This document shows, piece by piece, positions 1 through 6,293 of a DNA stretch of 12,713 nt (positions are counted from its first letter, which is position 1; each line of letters starts with the position of its first letter). The position numbers were made by a program, and so were the translations under genes. The stretch is taken from the NCBI GenBank assembly GCA_964549595.1, contig CAZJWK010000085.1, positions 1 through 12,713 on the forward strand. Direction: 5' to 3'. Source of the DNA: CAZQQN01 sp964549595 (GTDB taxonomy: Bacteria; Bacteroidota; Bacteroidia; CAILMK01; CAYYUA01). The notes below the pieces were generated by a model, which saw only the letters and a program-made list of their open reading frames with translations, ran no database searches and was not told the origin of the DNA.

Positions 1-2
1 CT

Positions 3-122
3 CTAAATCCGGTCAAATCCCTGGTGGTTGTCTTTCTTTTCCCTATCAATGGATTTGTAAAATGCGTTGTTTGTTGCTTGGCCTTTAGGGATGTTGTATA
101 TGAACACTACATTCCAACTCAT
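3..122 (-). CDS. Possible 39-residue ORF coupled to the YnfA-type gene
   Basis: A short minus-strand reading frame of 39 codons starts at an ATG (122-120) that overlaps the TGA stop of the upstream YnfA-type gene as ATGA, the arrangement of translationally coupled genes. It ends with TAG at 5-3. The predicted peptide begins MSWNVVFIYN and ends in a polar, charged tail; I recognise no family, signal peptide or clear membrane segment. The ATGA overlap is the only argument for translation, and such overlaps arise by chance. It could equally be untranslated 3' sequence. Confidence 0.22.
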   Translation of the reverse strand: MSWNVVFIYNIPKGQATNNAFYKSIDREKKDNHQGFDRI

Positions 123-448
123 CCCCTTGGCGTGTAAAAAATGATGCAAACCCCGAGCAAGGCTATTAGCGCACCGATGATGTCATACCTATCCGGTGTA
201 TACTGGTCAAAGACCATTGCCCACAGGATAGACATTACAATAAAAATACCGCCATAAGTGGCGTAAACGCGAGCAAAATTTTGCGGTTGGAAAGTGGCGA
301 CCACCCCGTAAAGAGCCAGGATCAATCCGCCTAAAAGGCCTACCCATGGGGATTTGCCGTCACGCAGCCAAAGCCAGATGAGGTAGCCACCCCCGATTTC
401 GCACAAGCCGGCCAGGATAAACAAAGGTACTGAGCGTAAGATAAGCAT
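119..448 (-). CDS. YnfA/UPF0060 family small membrane protein
   Basis: A protein of 109 residues that matches the YnfA (UPF0060) family over its full length. It has four hydrophobic segments and the family signatures LCEIGGGYLIWLWL near the N-terminus, RVYATYGGIFI in the middle and IGALIALLGV near the end. Family members are inner-membrane proteins related to small multidrug-resistance transporters; their substrate is poorly defined. The reading frame stays open up to 523, but the ATG at 448 is preferred. It gives the normal family length, and a perfect minus-strand -7 element (490-497) lies between the two starts, so a start at 523 would lie upstream of the promoter. The gene is divergent from the secreted His-Pro-Glu protein. 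Family assignment is firm; the physiological role is not. Confidence 0.9.
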   Translation of the reverse strand: MLILRSVPLFILAGLCEIGGGYLIWLWLRDGKSPWVGLLGGLILALYGVVATFQPQNFARVYATYGGIFIVMSILWAMVFDQYTPDRYDIIGALIALLGVCIIFYTPRG

Positions 449-489
449 GGAAACAGCATTTTTAACCAGTTTGACAAAAAAAGGATTGC

Positions 490-497
490 CAAATGTA
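490..497 (-). promoter_or_regulatory. Candidate -7 element for the YnfA-type gene
   Basis: On the minus strand this reads TACATTTG, a perfect match to the Bacteroidota -7 consensus TAnnTTTG. It lies about 42 bases before the preferred ATG at 448, implying a leader of roughly 35 bases. I see no well-placed -33 TTG: the nearest is 27 bases away. Supports the shorter start of the gene. Confidence 0.45.
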
Positions 498-584
498 TGA
501 ATTGTTATGAACGCTAATGTCATTCAATAAGGATTACCGCAACAAAAGAGTGACACCTTGCCAGCTAACCTTGATGAAGTTTTG

Positions 585-608
585 TAAATTTGGTAATGTA
601 GTATTACC
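585..608 (+). promoter_or_regulatory. -7 element overlapping a 17-bp palindrome (candidate operator)
   Basis: TAAATTTG at 585-592 is a perfect TAnnTTTG -7 element about 45 bases before the ATG at 637. Its last base begins a perfect inverted repeat, GGTAAT-GTAGT-ATTACC (592-608). A palindrome placed on the -7 element and predicted transcription start is a classic repressor-operator position, though a short RNA hairpin is also possible. The nearest -33-like TTG (558-560) is 24 bases away, longer than ideal. No candidate binding protein is evident nearby. Confidence 0.4.
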
Positions 609-636
609 GGTAGCCAAATCCAAAATCACAATAATT

Positions 637-1167
637 ATGAGACATTTCACATTATTGATTACATGCTTGTGCTTGTTTGCTGGTCAAACCTTTGGTCAAG
701 GGGATGAGCATCCGGAGCATCCGGAAGAGGAAAAGCAGCAAGAACAATCCTTAACGATTGAAGAATTTGCTGATGCTGCTAAAAAGTACATCAAGCAAAA
801 AAGCAAGGAAAACGGTGGCTATTTCATGGTCAAAGATGAAAAGCAAGACAAGACCTTAAAGCTCAAGCTGGAGAAGGTGCATCGTAAACGGCTGTCCCAC
901 CTGGGTAACAATGTTTACTTCGTCTGTGCCGATTTTAAGGGGCAGGACGGTAAAACTTATGACATTGATATCTTCATGAAAGGCACCAGCAAGGAAAACC
1001 TCGAGGTTACCCGGGATCCCATGGTTCACAAGGTTAACGGGGAGGAGCGCTTTACCTGGCATAAGGAGGACGGCGTATGGAAACGCAAGCAAAAAGGCAA
1101 GAAGCAACATGAACACCCGAAAGAACATCCCGAGGGCTCAGAACATCCTGAGCATCCGGAGAATTAA
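637..1167 (+). CDS. Secreted protein with His-Pro-Glu repeats at both ends
   Basis: I do not recognise this 176-residue protein as a named family. It opens with a clear signal peptide (MRHFTLLITCLCLFAGQTFG, cleavage likely before QGDE), so export is expected. The mature chain starts with an acidic, histidine-containing stretch (EHPEHPEEE) and ends with another (EHPKEHPEGSEHPEHPEN). Between them lies a charged globular region of about 120 residues, with a helix-like LTIEEFADAAKKYIKQ followed by alternating beta-like segments. Repeated HPE units suggest metal binding, but no catalytic motif is visible. The frame is open upstream to 517, but the ATG at 637 is chosen because it begins the signal peptide and lies downstream of the -7 element at 585. 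The gene is divergent from the YnfA-type gene. Confidence 0.75.
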   Translation: MRHFTLLITCLCLFAGQTFGQGDEHPEHPEEEKQQEQSLTIEEFADAAKKYIKQKSKENGGYFMVKDEKQDKTLKLKLEKVHRKRLSHLGNNVYFVCADFKGQDGKTYDIDIFMKGTSKENLEVTRDPMVHKVNGEERFTWHKEDGVWKRKQKGKKQHEHPKEHPEGSEHPEHPEN

Positions 1168-1519
1168 TCCTTTTGGCCAACCAATTGAGTTTGGGATTGA
1201 CCAATCAACCCAACTTAGGGGGTTGTCGCTTTAAAAGTCGCAGTAAGAAAGCTTTCAGGTTACTAAAACGGGATAGTAAAAAGATCAGTGTCCATTTATC
1301 GAGGAGTGAAAACAATTGATTAATTACAAAGACAGAAAATCCCAAGCTTTTATTGCTGCTTCAGTTTTAAATTTTGTCCTTAACTTTGGGTATCACAGGA
1401 CATAAAACAAGGTTTAGAACCTAATTCAAATCATATTTTACTTCTTTGATATCCGAGACTTTTGTTACTTTAGATAGAATAATAGGCAGGCTTATGCCTA
1501 AGCATTAAAGTAATTTTTT
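1168..1519 (+). other. Non-coding stretch with two candidate promoters and weak hairpins
   Basis: No convincing gene lies here. Just after the upstream stop, 1189-1214 can fold as GTT-GGG-TTG paired to CAA-CCC-AAC with two single-base bulges and a six-base loop. It lacks a U-run, so it is a poor terminator. TAACTTTG at 1381-1388 is a perfect -7 match without a good -33. A better spaced promoter lies at 1446-1473. An inverted repeat at 1483-1503 sits in the likely leader of the downstream gene. Confidence 0.5.
1446..1473 (+). promoter_or_regulatory. Candidate promoter for the 606-residue protein gene
   Basis: TTG at 1446-1448 (within TTTG) is followed after 17 bases by TACTTTAG at 1466-1473, a one-mismatch copy of the TAnnTTTG -7 element. 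Transcription would start near 1478-1480, giving a leader of about 40 bases that includes the inverted repeat at 1483-1503. No FNR-like motif lies 35 bases upstream of this -7 element. Confidence 0.45.
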
Positions 1520-3340
1520 ATGCATCATTTTCACATTCCTGTGATGGGGATTGCTTACACCCTTGAAACACCTATCAAAGTTGGTCATTTAGGGATTAGT
1601 TCTGTCATGTCCATTGCAGATCATCAATTAATGGAATCCTTACGACAATACCATTGCCAGAAACGAGGACTTTCATACGTACACATTCCTGACAAGCATG
1701 AGGAAGATGGGCGGGCTAACCGCATTACGGCTTACCTCAATTTAGTCAATGCTATTGTAAAGGAAAAACTGGATCAGGTTAAAAATAGTGCATTCAAGGC
1801 CGGAACGCTTATAAGCCAATATTTTGAGATGCTTCCGGAAAGGTCCCCTTTAAAGCTTGAATATGAGCAAATGCTCGAACTTGCAGGGTCTGAAAAAGCA
1901 ACAGTTCAGGAAGCCCTAAAAGAACAAGTCATGCCGGGCTCTGCCGATGTAAACATCATGACTAAGCTGGATAAGACCAACTACACTACCACCAATCAAC
2001 CGCTTCCTGTAGAATACAATGACGCGCATGCAGCCTTAAGGGGATTTGCCAATAGCACTTTGGAATCTTCTGTGGTTTTTTCCGCTGGTATCAATACCCG
2101 GCTTTACAGCTATATCGGTAATTTCCCGGATTTCTTTCCGGACGCCTATGGCAAACGGAAAAAGGGAGTAATCATCAAGGTGAGTGATTATAAATCCGCT
2201 TTGATTCAGGGTAAATTCCTGGCTAAAAAAGGAGTTTGGGTATCTGAGTTTAGAATTGAATCCGGGTTGAACTGTGGCGGCCATGCTTTTGCCACGGATG
2301 GGCACCTTTTAGGTCCTATTCTACAGGAATTCAAGGATAAGCGAAAGGAATTGTTTGATTTGCTTTACAAAAGCCTTTCCGCTCAATTATACCAGGAATC
2401 CATGCCGGTACCGGAGAAGGAAATGCTCCCATTCCGAATTACTGTTCAGGGTGGGGTTGGTACGCATGAAGAGCAGGAGTTCCTGATAAACCATTACGGG
2501 GTAGATTCAGTGGGCTGGGGATCCCCGTTTCTTTTAGTGCCTGAAGCGATAACCATTGACCAGTCTAGCCGTCATTTGGTAGCCCAGGCTGAAAAGAAAG
2601 CCCTTTACCTCAGCCAAGTCTCCCCCTTGGGTGTGCCCTTCAACAATGTTAGAAACACCTCAGAGGATCAAAACCGGCAAGATCGGATACTAAGAGGCAA
2701 ACCAGGAAGTCCTTGCAATAAAAAATACCTTGTTTCCAATACAGAATTTTCCCGGAAACCGGTCTGCACAGCTTCAAGAACTTATCAGAAAAAAAAGCTC
2801 GAGGAATTAGAAGCTGATACTTCTATCAATGAAAGTGGCCGGGAACAAGCTTATAACCGGATAGTGGAAAAAACCTGTATTTGTAATGGATTGACCAATC
2901 CTGCCTTAATGGATAAAGGATTGCCTTTAACCTTAAAAAACTCAGGTATTTCAATTTGCCCGGGTCCCAATATAGCTTATTTCAACCAATTGGTCACATT
3001 AGATAATATGATTTTCCACATTTACGGCCGTTCAAGCCTGCTCAAAGATGAACAACGCCCAAACCTCTTCTTGAAAGAATTAGAACAATATGTTACCTAC
3101 TTCAAAAATTATTTCAACCATCATCCTGACCAACCCATGGAAAAAGTCGTAAACTACCTTAAAACTTTCAGAGAAAACCTGGAAAATGGTATAGCTTATT
3201 ATAAAAAACTACTGGCTGAGCCAGAAGCTAAAGGTATTAGCCGACCAGAAGATTGGAGCCAAAAACTCGACCATTTCCAATTACTGCTGGATAAGGTGAT
3301 GAGCTCATATTTAGGAAACGCCAATGTGGTTAATCAGTGA
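1520..3340 (+). CDS. Conserved 606-residue protein of unknown function, TIM-barrel-like segment
   Basis: I cannot name this protein. It is soluble, with no signal peptide or membrane segment. Notable stretches are a conserved-looking N-terminus (LETPIKVGHLGISSVMSIAD, 15-34), LNCGGHAFATDGHLLGPIL (250-268) and VQGGVGTHEEQEFLINHYGVDSVGWGSPFLLVPEA (309-342). The last resembles the strand-loop phosphate-binding region of FMN-dependent TIM-barrel enzymes such as nitronate monooxygenase or glutamate-synthase-like proteins. Cysteines at 399, 416, 453, 455 and 480 follow (CICNGL, SICPGPNIAYF), and might bind metal or an Fe-S cluster. The last 100 residues look helical. The FMN and cluster proposals are inference from motif shape alone. 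The gene stands alone between its own promoter and the FNR-type promoter of the next unit. Confidence 0.7.
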   Translation: MHHFHIPVMGIAYTLETPIKVGHLGISSVMSIADHQLMESLRQYHCQKRGLSYVHIPDKHEEDGRANRITAYLNLVNAIVKEKLDQVKNSAFKAGTLISQYFEMLPERSPLKLEYEQMLELAGSEKATVQEALKEQVMPGSADVNIMTKLDKTNYTTTNQPLPVEYNDAHAALRGFANSTLESSVVFSAGINTRLYSYIGNFPDFFPDAYGKRKKGVIIKVSDYKSALIQGKFLAKKGVWVSEFRIESGLNCGGHAFATDGHLLGPILQEFKDKRKELFDLLYKSLSAQLYQESMPVPEKEMLPFRITVQGGVGTHEEQEFLINHYGVDSVGWGSPFLLVPEAITIDQSSRHLVAQAEKKALYLSQVSPLGVPFNNVRNTSEDQNRQDRILRGKPGSPCNKKYLVSNTEFSRKPVCTASRTYQKKKLEELEADTSINESGREQAYNRIVEKTCICNGLTNPALMDKGLPLTLKNSGISICPGPNIAYFNQLVTLDNMIFHIYGRSSLLKDEQRPNLFLKELEQYVTYFKNYFNHHPDQPMEKVVNYLKTFRENLENGIAYYKKLLAEPEAKGISRPEDWSQKLDHFQLLLDKVMSSYLGNANVVNQ

Positions 3341-3375
3341 CTCGGAAGCAATAAAATAGGAAATATTAAAGATTA

Positions 3376-3418
3376 TGACTCATATCATAGTCTAGTTTGC
3401 GGTCTTACCCTAACATTG
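3376..3418 (+). promoter_or_regulatory. FNR-like site plus -7 element upstream of the Moco run
   Basis: TGACTCATATCAT at 3376-3388 is an imperfect palindrome of the Crp/Fnr type (half sites TGAC and ATCA, four-base spacer). TAACATTG at 3411-3418, a one-mismatch -7 element, begins 35 bases after the site begins, placing the palindrome centre near -40. The first 14 bases are identical to the site upstream of the lyase gene at 11681. TTACCC directly abuts the -7 element. Confidence 0.6.
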
Positions 3419-3444
3419 TAGCAAGAAACAATAGCAGGGAGAAC

Positions 3445-4191
3445 ATGGAACCGGCCGGCATTTTTTTTCTTACTATTTTGGGCGTTGTAGCCTTTTTGTA
3501 CGCCTCGGTAGGTCATGGCGGAGCCAGCGGCTATTTGGGATTGATGGGATTATTTGGCGTTGCTACCGTTTACATGCGACCCTCTGCCCTTATGCTGAAT
3601 TTGTTTGTGGCAGGGTTATCTTTTTACCACTTTTACCGTGGTGGGCATTTCAGGGTTAAACTTTTTATCCCTTTTGCTTTGGCTTCCATTCCCATGGCGT
3701 TTTTAGGGGCCAAGATCAACCTTGATCCGATCTGGTATAAACGATTACTTGCGATATGCCTGGTGTTTGCAACCTTGAGAATGGTCGGCCTTTTAGGAAT
3801 AAACAAAGGCCAAAGTTTTGACGATTATAAGGGGATTAAATGGATTCCAGCCCTTATTGCCGGGGGGTTGATCGGTTTGTTTTCAGGGATGATTGGAATA
3901 GGCGGTGGCATTATCCTGAGCCCGGTAATTCTGTTACTGGGATGGGGTAATATCAAAGAGACTGCAGCAGTTTCAGCCCTTTTCATCTTGGTGAATTCTA
4001 CCTCAGGCCTGATCGGTCTTATTAGTCAGGGGGCCGAATTCGCGCCTAAGCTTTTTATGTGGGTAAGCGTTGCTGCATTGGGGGGATTTCTCGGCTCTTA
4101 CCAAGCCAGCTTGAATTTCAAACCGGGTTACGTGAAAAATTTATTGGCTATGGTTTTAGCAATGGCCAGTTTCAAACTGCTTTTTATTTGA
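3445..4191 (+). CDS. TauE/SafE (TSUP) family anion transporter
   Basis: A 248-residue polytopic membrane protein of the TauE/SafE (TSUP) family, whose members move sulfite, sulfonates and other organic or inorganic anions. Two homologous halves are visible: the first opens with YASVGHGGASGYLGLMGL, the second with FSGMIGIGGGIILSPVILLL, the family's glycine-rich signature repeated. Seven to eight hydrophobic helices are expected. The frame is open to a TTG at 3397, but the ATG at 3445 is preferred: it has AGGGAG just upstream, and the longer start would lie in front of the predicted -7 element at 3411. moeA follows after 18 bases, so the transporter heads the Moco run. Its substrate cannot be read from the sequence; a role in sulfur or oxyanion supply or efflux linked to Moco synthesis is inference. 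Confidence 0.88.
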   Translation: MEPAGIFFLTILGVVAFLYASVGHGGASGYLGLMGLFGVATVYMRPSALMLNLFVAGLSFYHFYRGGHFRVKLFIPFALASIPMAFLGAKINLDPIWYKRLLAICLVFATLRMVGLLGINKGQSFDDYKGIKWIPALIAGGLIGLFSGMIGIGGGIILSPVILLLGWGNIKETAAVSALFILVNSTSGLIGLISQGAEFAPKLFMWVSVAALGGFLGSYQASLNFKPGYVKNLLAMVLAMASFKLLFI

Positions 4192-4209
4192 AAATTTACG
4201 TTAGTAGCT

Positions 4210-5406
4210 ATGATTGAGGTCAAAGAAGCACAGCAAAACCTATTGAATAAGACAATTCCAAACCCGGTTCTAAAACTTCCCCTGGAAAAGGCAATGGGAA
4301 GGATATTGGCTGAGGATGTTTATTCTCCAATGGATATGCCTGCATTTCCACAATCCGCAATGGATGGCTTTGCTGTAAGGTATGGTGATTTAAAGAAAAA
4401 GCCATTAAAACTGAAGGGCGAAATTAAGGCCGGTGATCATCCTAAGGAAGCTTTACAACCCGGAGAAGCTATAAGAATATTTACTGGTGCGGAAGTACCC
4501 AAGGGGGCGGATACTGTAATAATGCAGGAGTATGCTCAGATCAGTGATCAGGAAGTCCTGCTTTTCCCCAACGGTACCATAGAGGGGGCTAACATCCGGA
4601 ACGTTGGAGATCAAATAAGGACGGGTGATTTGGCTTTAAGTAAAGGAGCTAATCTAAGCCCTGGAGCAATAGGCTTTTTAGCATCAATGGGGATCAATCT
4701 AGTTTCTGTTTACAGGAATCCCGTAATCGGCATTGTAGTAACTGGTAATGAAATCATTCCCCCGGGAGAAACTATACAGGGAGGAAAGGTATATGAATGT
4801 AACAGTTATTCCCTTAAGGCAGCCTTAAGAAGCATTGATGTAACGGATGTAAAAACAGCCCATGTTGGGGATAATTACCAGGATATTACCGCAAAGCTAT
4901 CCCAATTTTTAAATGAGGTTGACATTTTGTTGGTAACCGGGGGTATTTCGGTTGGTAAGCATGACCTGGTCAGGGCTGCCATTGAAGAATTAAATGTTAA
5001 CGAGCAATTTTACAAGGTGGCCCAAAAACCCGGTAAACCACTTTTTGCCGGTAAAAGCCCTAAAGGAAAATGGGTGTTTGGCCTGCCGGGCAATCCGGGT
5101 GCGGTTTTAAATTGTTTTTACGAATATGTTTACCCGGTTATTCAAAAGCAACGAGGATCAAAGGATGTTTTCCTGCCTGTTGAAAACCGTAAATTACAAA
5201 AGCCTGTCCAAAAGAAAACCGGTAGGGCCTATTTCCTCAAAGGCCGTTTGAATGCTGATAAAGGTGTTGCCCCATTGGAAGGGCAGGAGTCCTTCATGTT
5301 AAAAGCTTTTGCTGAGGCGGATTGCCTGATTTATCTGCCCTCGGAAAAAACGAGGTTTTCAACGGATGAAACCGTGGAAGTTCACAGATTACCGATTAAA
5401 AGGTGA
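4210..5406 (+). CDS. moeA: Molybdopterin molybdenumtransferase MoeA
   Basis: MoeA inserts molybdate into adenylated molybdopterin, releasing AMP and forming Mo-molybdopterin in the cytoplasm. The 398 residues match the usual family length (about 400) and domain order. Visible motifs are PQSAMDGFAV (47-56), FTGAEVPKGADTVI (91-104), VTGNEI (177-182) opening the molybdopterin-binding fold, VTGGISVGKHDLV (242-254) with the conserved TGG and acidic residue, and GLPGNPGAVLNCF (291-303). The C-terminal domain IV (about 325-398) is present. It lies 18 bases after the transporter gene, and its TGA overlaps the GTG start of mobA, indicating one transcript and coupled translation. It pairs functionally with the MoaB domain of the downstream fusion, which makes its adenylated substrate. 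Confidence 0.96.
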   Translation: MIEVKEAQQNLLNKTIPNPVLKLPLEKAMGRILAEDVYSPMDMPAFPQSAMDGFAVRYGDLKKKPLKLKGEIKAGDHPKEALQPGEAIRIFTGAEVPKGADTVIMQEYAQISDQEVLLFPNGTIEGANIRNVGDQIRTGDLALSKGANLSPGAIGFLASMGINLVSVYRNPVIGIVVTGNEIIPPGETIQGGKVYECNSYSLKAALRSIDVTDVKTAHVGDNYQDITAKLSQFLNEVDILLVTGGISVGKHDLVRAAIEELNVNEQFYKVAQKPGKPLFAGKSPKGKWVFGLPGNPGAVLNCFYEYVYPVIQKQRGSKDVFLPVENRKLQKPVQKKTGRAYFLKGRLNADKGVAPLEGQESFMLKAFAEADCLIYLPSEKTRFSTDETVEVHRLPIKR

Positions 5407-6017
5407 AAATGCTAATGATGGAAAACCAGGTTAATGCTTACATATTGGCCGGTGGTCAAAATGCCCGAATGAAGGGCTATCCCAAGGGATTGCTTACTTG
5501 GCATGGCATGCCGATGGTGCTTTACATAGCAAACCAATTGCGGTCCCTAACCTGCCAGGTTTACCTCAATACCAATGATCCGTCTTACGAGAAATTGGAT
5601 TTACCAATTGTCCCCGACCATCAACCAAAAGGAAACGGCCCTTTGGAAGGCGTTATTACGTGTTTGCTGCATTCCGATAAACCGTTTAATCTCATTGTGG
5701 GTTGTGATATGCCTTTTTTGAACAGCCAATTCCTGATTTGGTTTTCCCGCCAATTATTCCCGGAGATGAATGTTTTAGTGCCTTATCACAAGAACAATAT
5801 TCAACCGCTTTGCGCTTTTTATAACAAGGCCTTGCTTAACCCTTTCCAACAATTTGAGAGAAGTCATCTTTTTAGGTTAAAACAAATCTTGTCCGAAGTT
5901 AAAGCCACGACCCTACCGATTCATCCAAGCATCCCGGGCTATCATGAAGCTTTGTTTGCTAACATTAATACAGCGGGAGATTATAGAATCCATCAAATAA
6001 ATGTTTATGAAGATTAA
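5403..6017 (+). CDS. mobA: Molybdenum cofactor nucleotidyltransferase MobA
   Basis: MobA transfers GMP from GTP onto Mo-molybdopterin, giving the dinucleotide cofactor used by enzymes such as nitrate reductases and formate dehydrogenases. The N-terminus carries the nucleotide-binding signature LAGGQNARM (15-23) followed by YPKGL with the conserved Lys28. GPLEGVITCL (79-88) and GCDMPFL (100-106), with the metal-binding Asp102, complete the Rossmann-like core. Length (204) is normal. The start is probably GTG at 5403, overlapping the moeA stop; ATG codons at 5409, 5415 or 5418 are alternatives that keep the motif. The 3' end overlaps moaD by 17 bases. A CTP-using MocA-type activity (cytosine dinucleotide) cannot be fully excluded from sequence, but the motif spacing fits MobA. 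Confidence 0.9.
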   Translation: MKMLMMENQVNAYILAGGQNARMKGYPKGLLTWHGMPMVLYIANQLRSLTCQVYLNTNDPSYEKLDLPIVPDHQPKGNGPLEGVITCLLHSDKPFNLIVGCDMPFLNSQFLIWFSRQLFPEMNVLVPYHKNNIQPLCAFYNKALLNPFQQFERSHLFRLKQILSEVKATTLPIHPSIPGYHEALFANINTAGDYRIHQINVYED

Positions 6018-6243
6018 TGTCTTGTTTTTCGGTAACCTAAAGGAAATTACGCAAGTTCATCAATTAGAAGTGGGCTTGGTACAGACCTTGTCAGCGCTTC
6101 AGGAATACCTTAATGACCGGTTTCCAGAGCTCAGAGAGCAACCTTACAAGCTGGCGCTCAATCAAGCCCTTGTTCATGTCGAAAATAAAAAGTTAAATGA
6201 CGGGGATGAGGTTGCCTTGTTGCCTCCTTACGCTGGTGGGTGA
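6001..6243 (+). CDS. moaD: Molybdopterin synthase sulfur carrier subunit MoaD
   Basis: A ubiquitin-fold protein of 80 residues (78 from the alternative ATG at 6007). It ends in the diagnostic double glycine (LLPPYAGG); in the family this terminus is adenylated and converted to a thiocarboxylate, which donates sulfur to cyclic pyranopterin within molybdopterin synthase. The core pattern INVLFFGNLKEIT, an ELREQPYKLALNQ stretch and GDEVALLPP fits MoaD well. It overlaps the end of mobA, supporting coupled translation. Its partner moaE lies downstream, separated by the ketoacyl synthase gene. A MoeB-type enzyme to activate the C-terminus is not in this window. Confidence 0.93.
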   Translation: MFMKINVLFFGNLKEITQVHQLEVGLVQTLSALQEYLNDRFPELREQPYKLALNQALVHVENKKLNDGDEVALLPPYAGG

Positions 6244-6254
6244 GTTTTCTTTTT

Positions 6255-6269
6255 TTACCCTTAAATTTG
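6255..6269 (+). promoter_or_regulatory. Candidate internal -7 element before the ketoacyl synthase gene
   Basis: TAAATTTG at 6262-6269 is a perfect TAnnTTTG match, 24 bases before the ATG at 6294. TTACCC lies one base upstream (6255-6260), as at the FNR-type promoters of this window. No FNR-like site is found 35 bases upstream and no clear -33 TTG is seen, so this may be a weak FNR-independent internal promoter for the 3' half of the run. Confidence 0.35.
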
Positions 6270-6293
6270 AGTGGGAAAAAATAGTAAGAATCA

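Noticed and set aside
449..523. 25-residue N-terminal extension of the YnfA-type protein (start at 523)
   Set aside because: It exceeds the family length and would start upstream of the perfect minus-strand -7 element at 490-497.
551..592. TGACACCTTGCC upstream of the -7 element at 585
   Set aside because: Spacing is 34 rather than 35 and the second half site (TTGCC) does not match ATCAT.
517..636. 40-residue extension of the secreted protein (start at 517)
   Set aside because: It would bury the signal peptide and overlap the promoter and palindrome at 585-608.
3397..3444. TTG start for the TauE/SafE gene
   Set aside because: It lies upstream of the predicted -7 element and adds a polar non-family tail; ATG 3445 has AGGGAG upstream.
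3341..3444. Moco riboswitch in the leader of the Moco run
   Set aside because: The expected leader after the -7 element at 3411 is only about 25 bases, too short for the structure, and no matching stems are visible.
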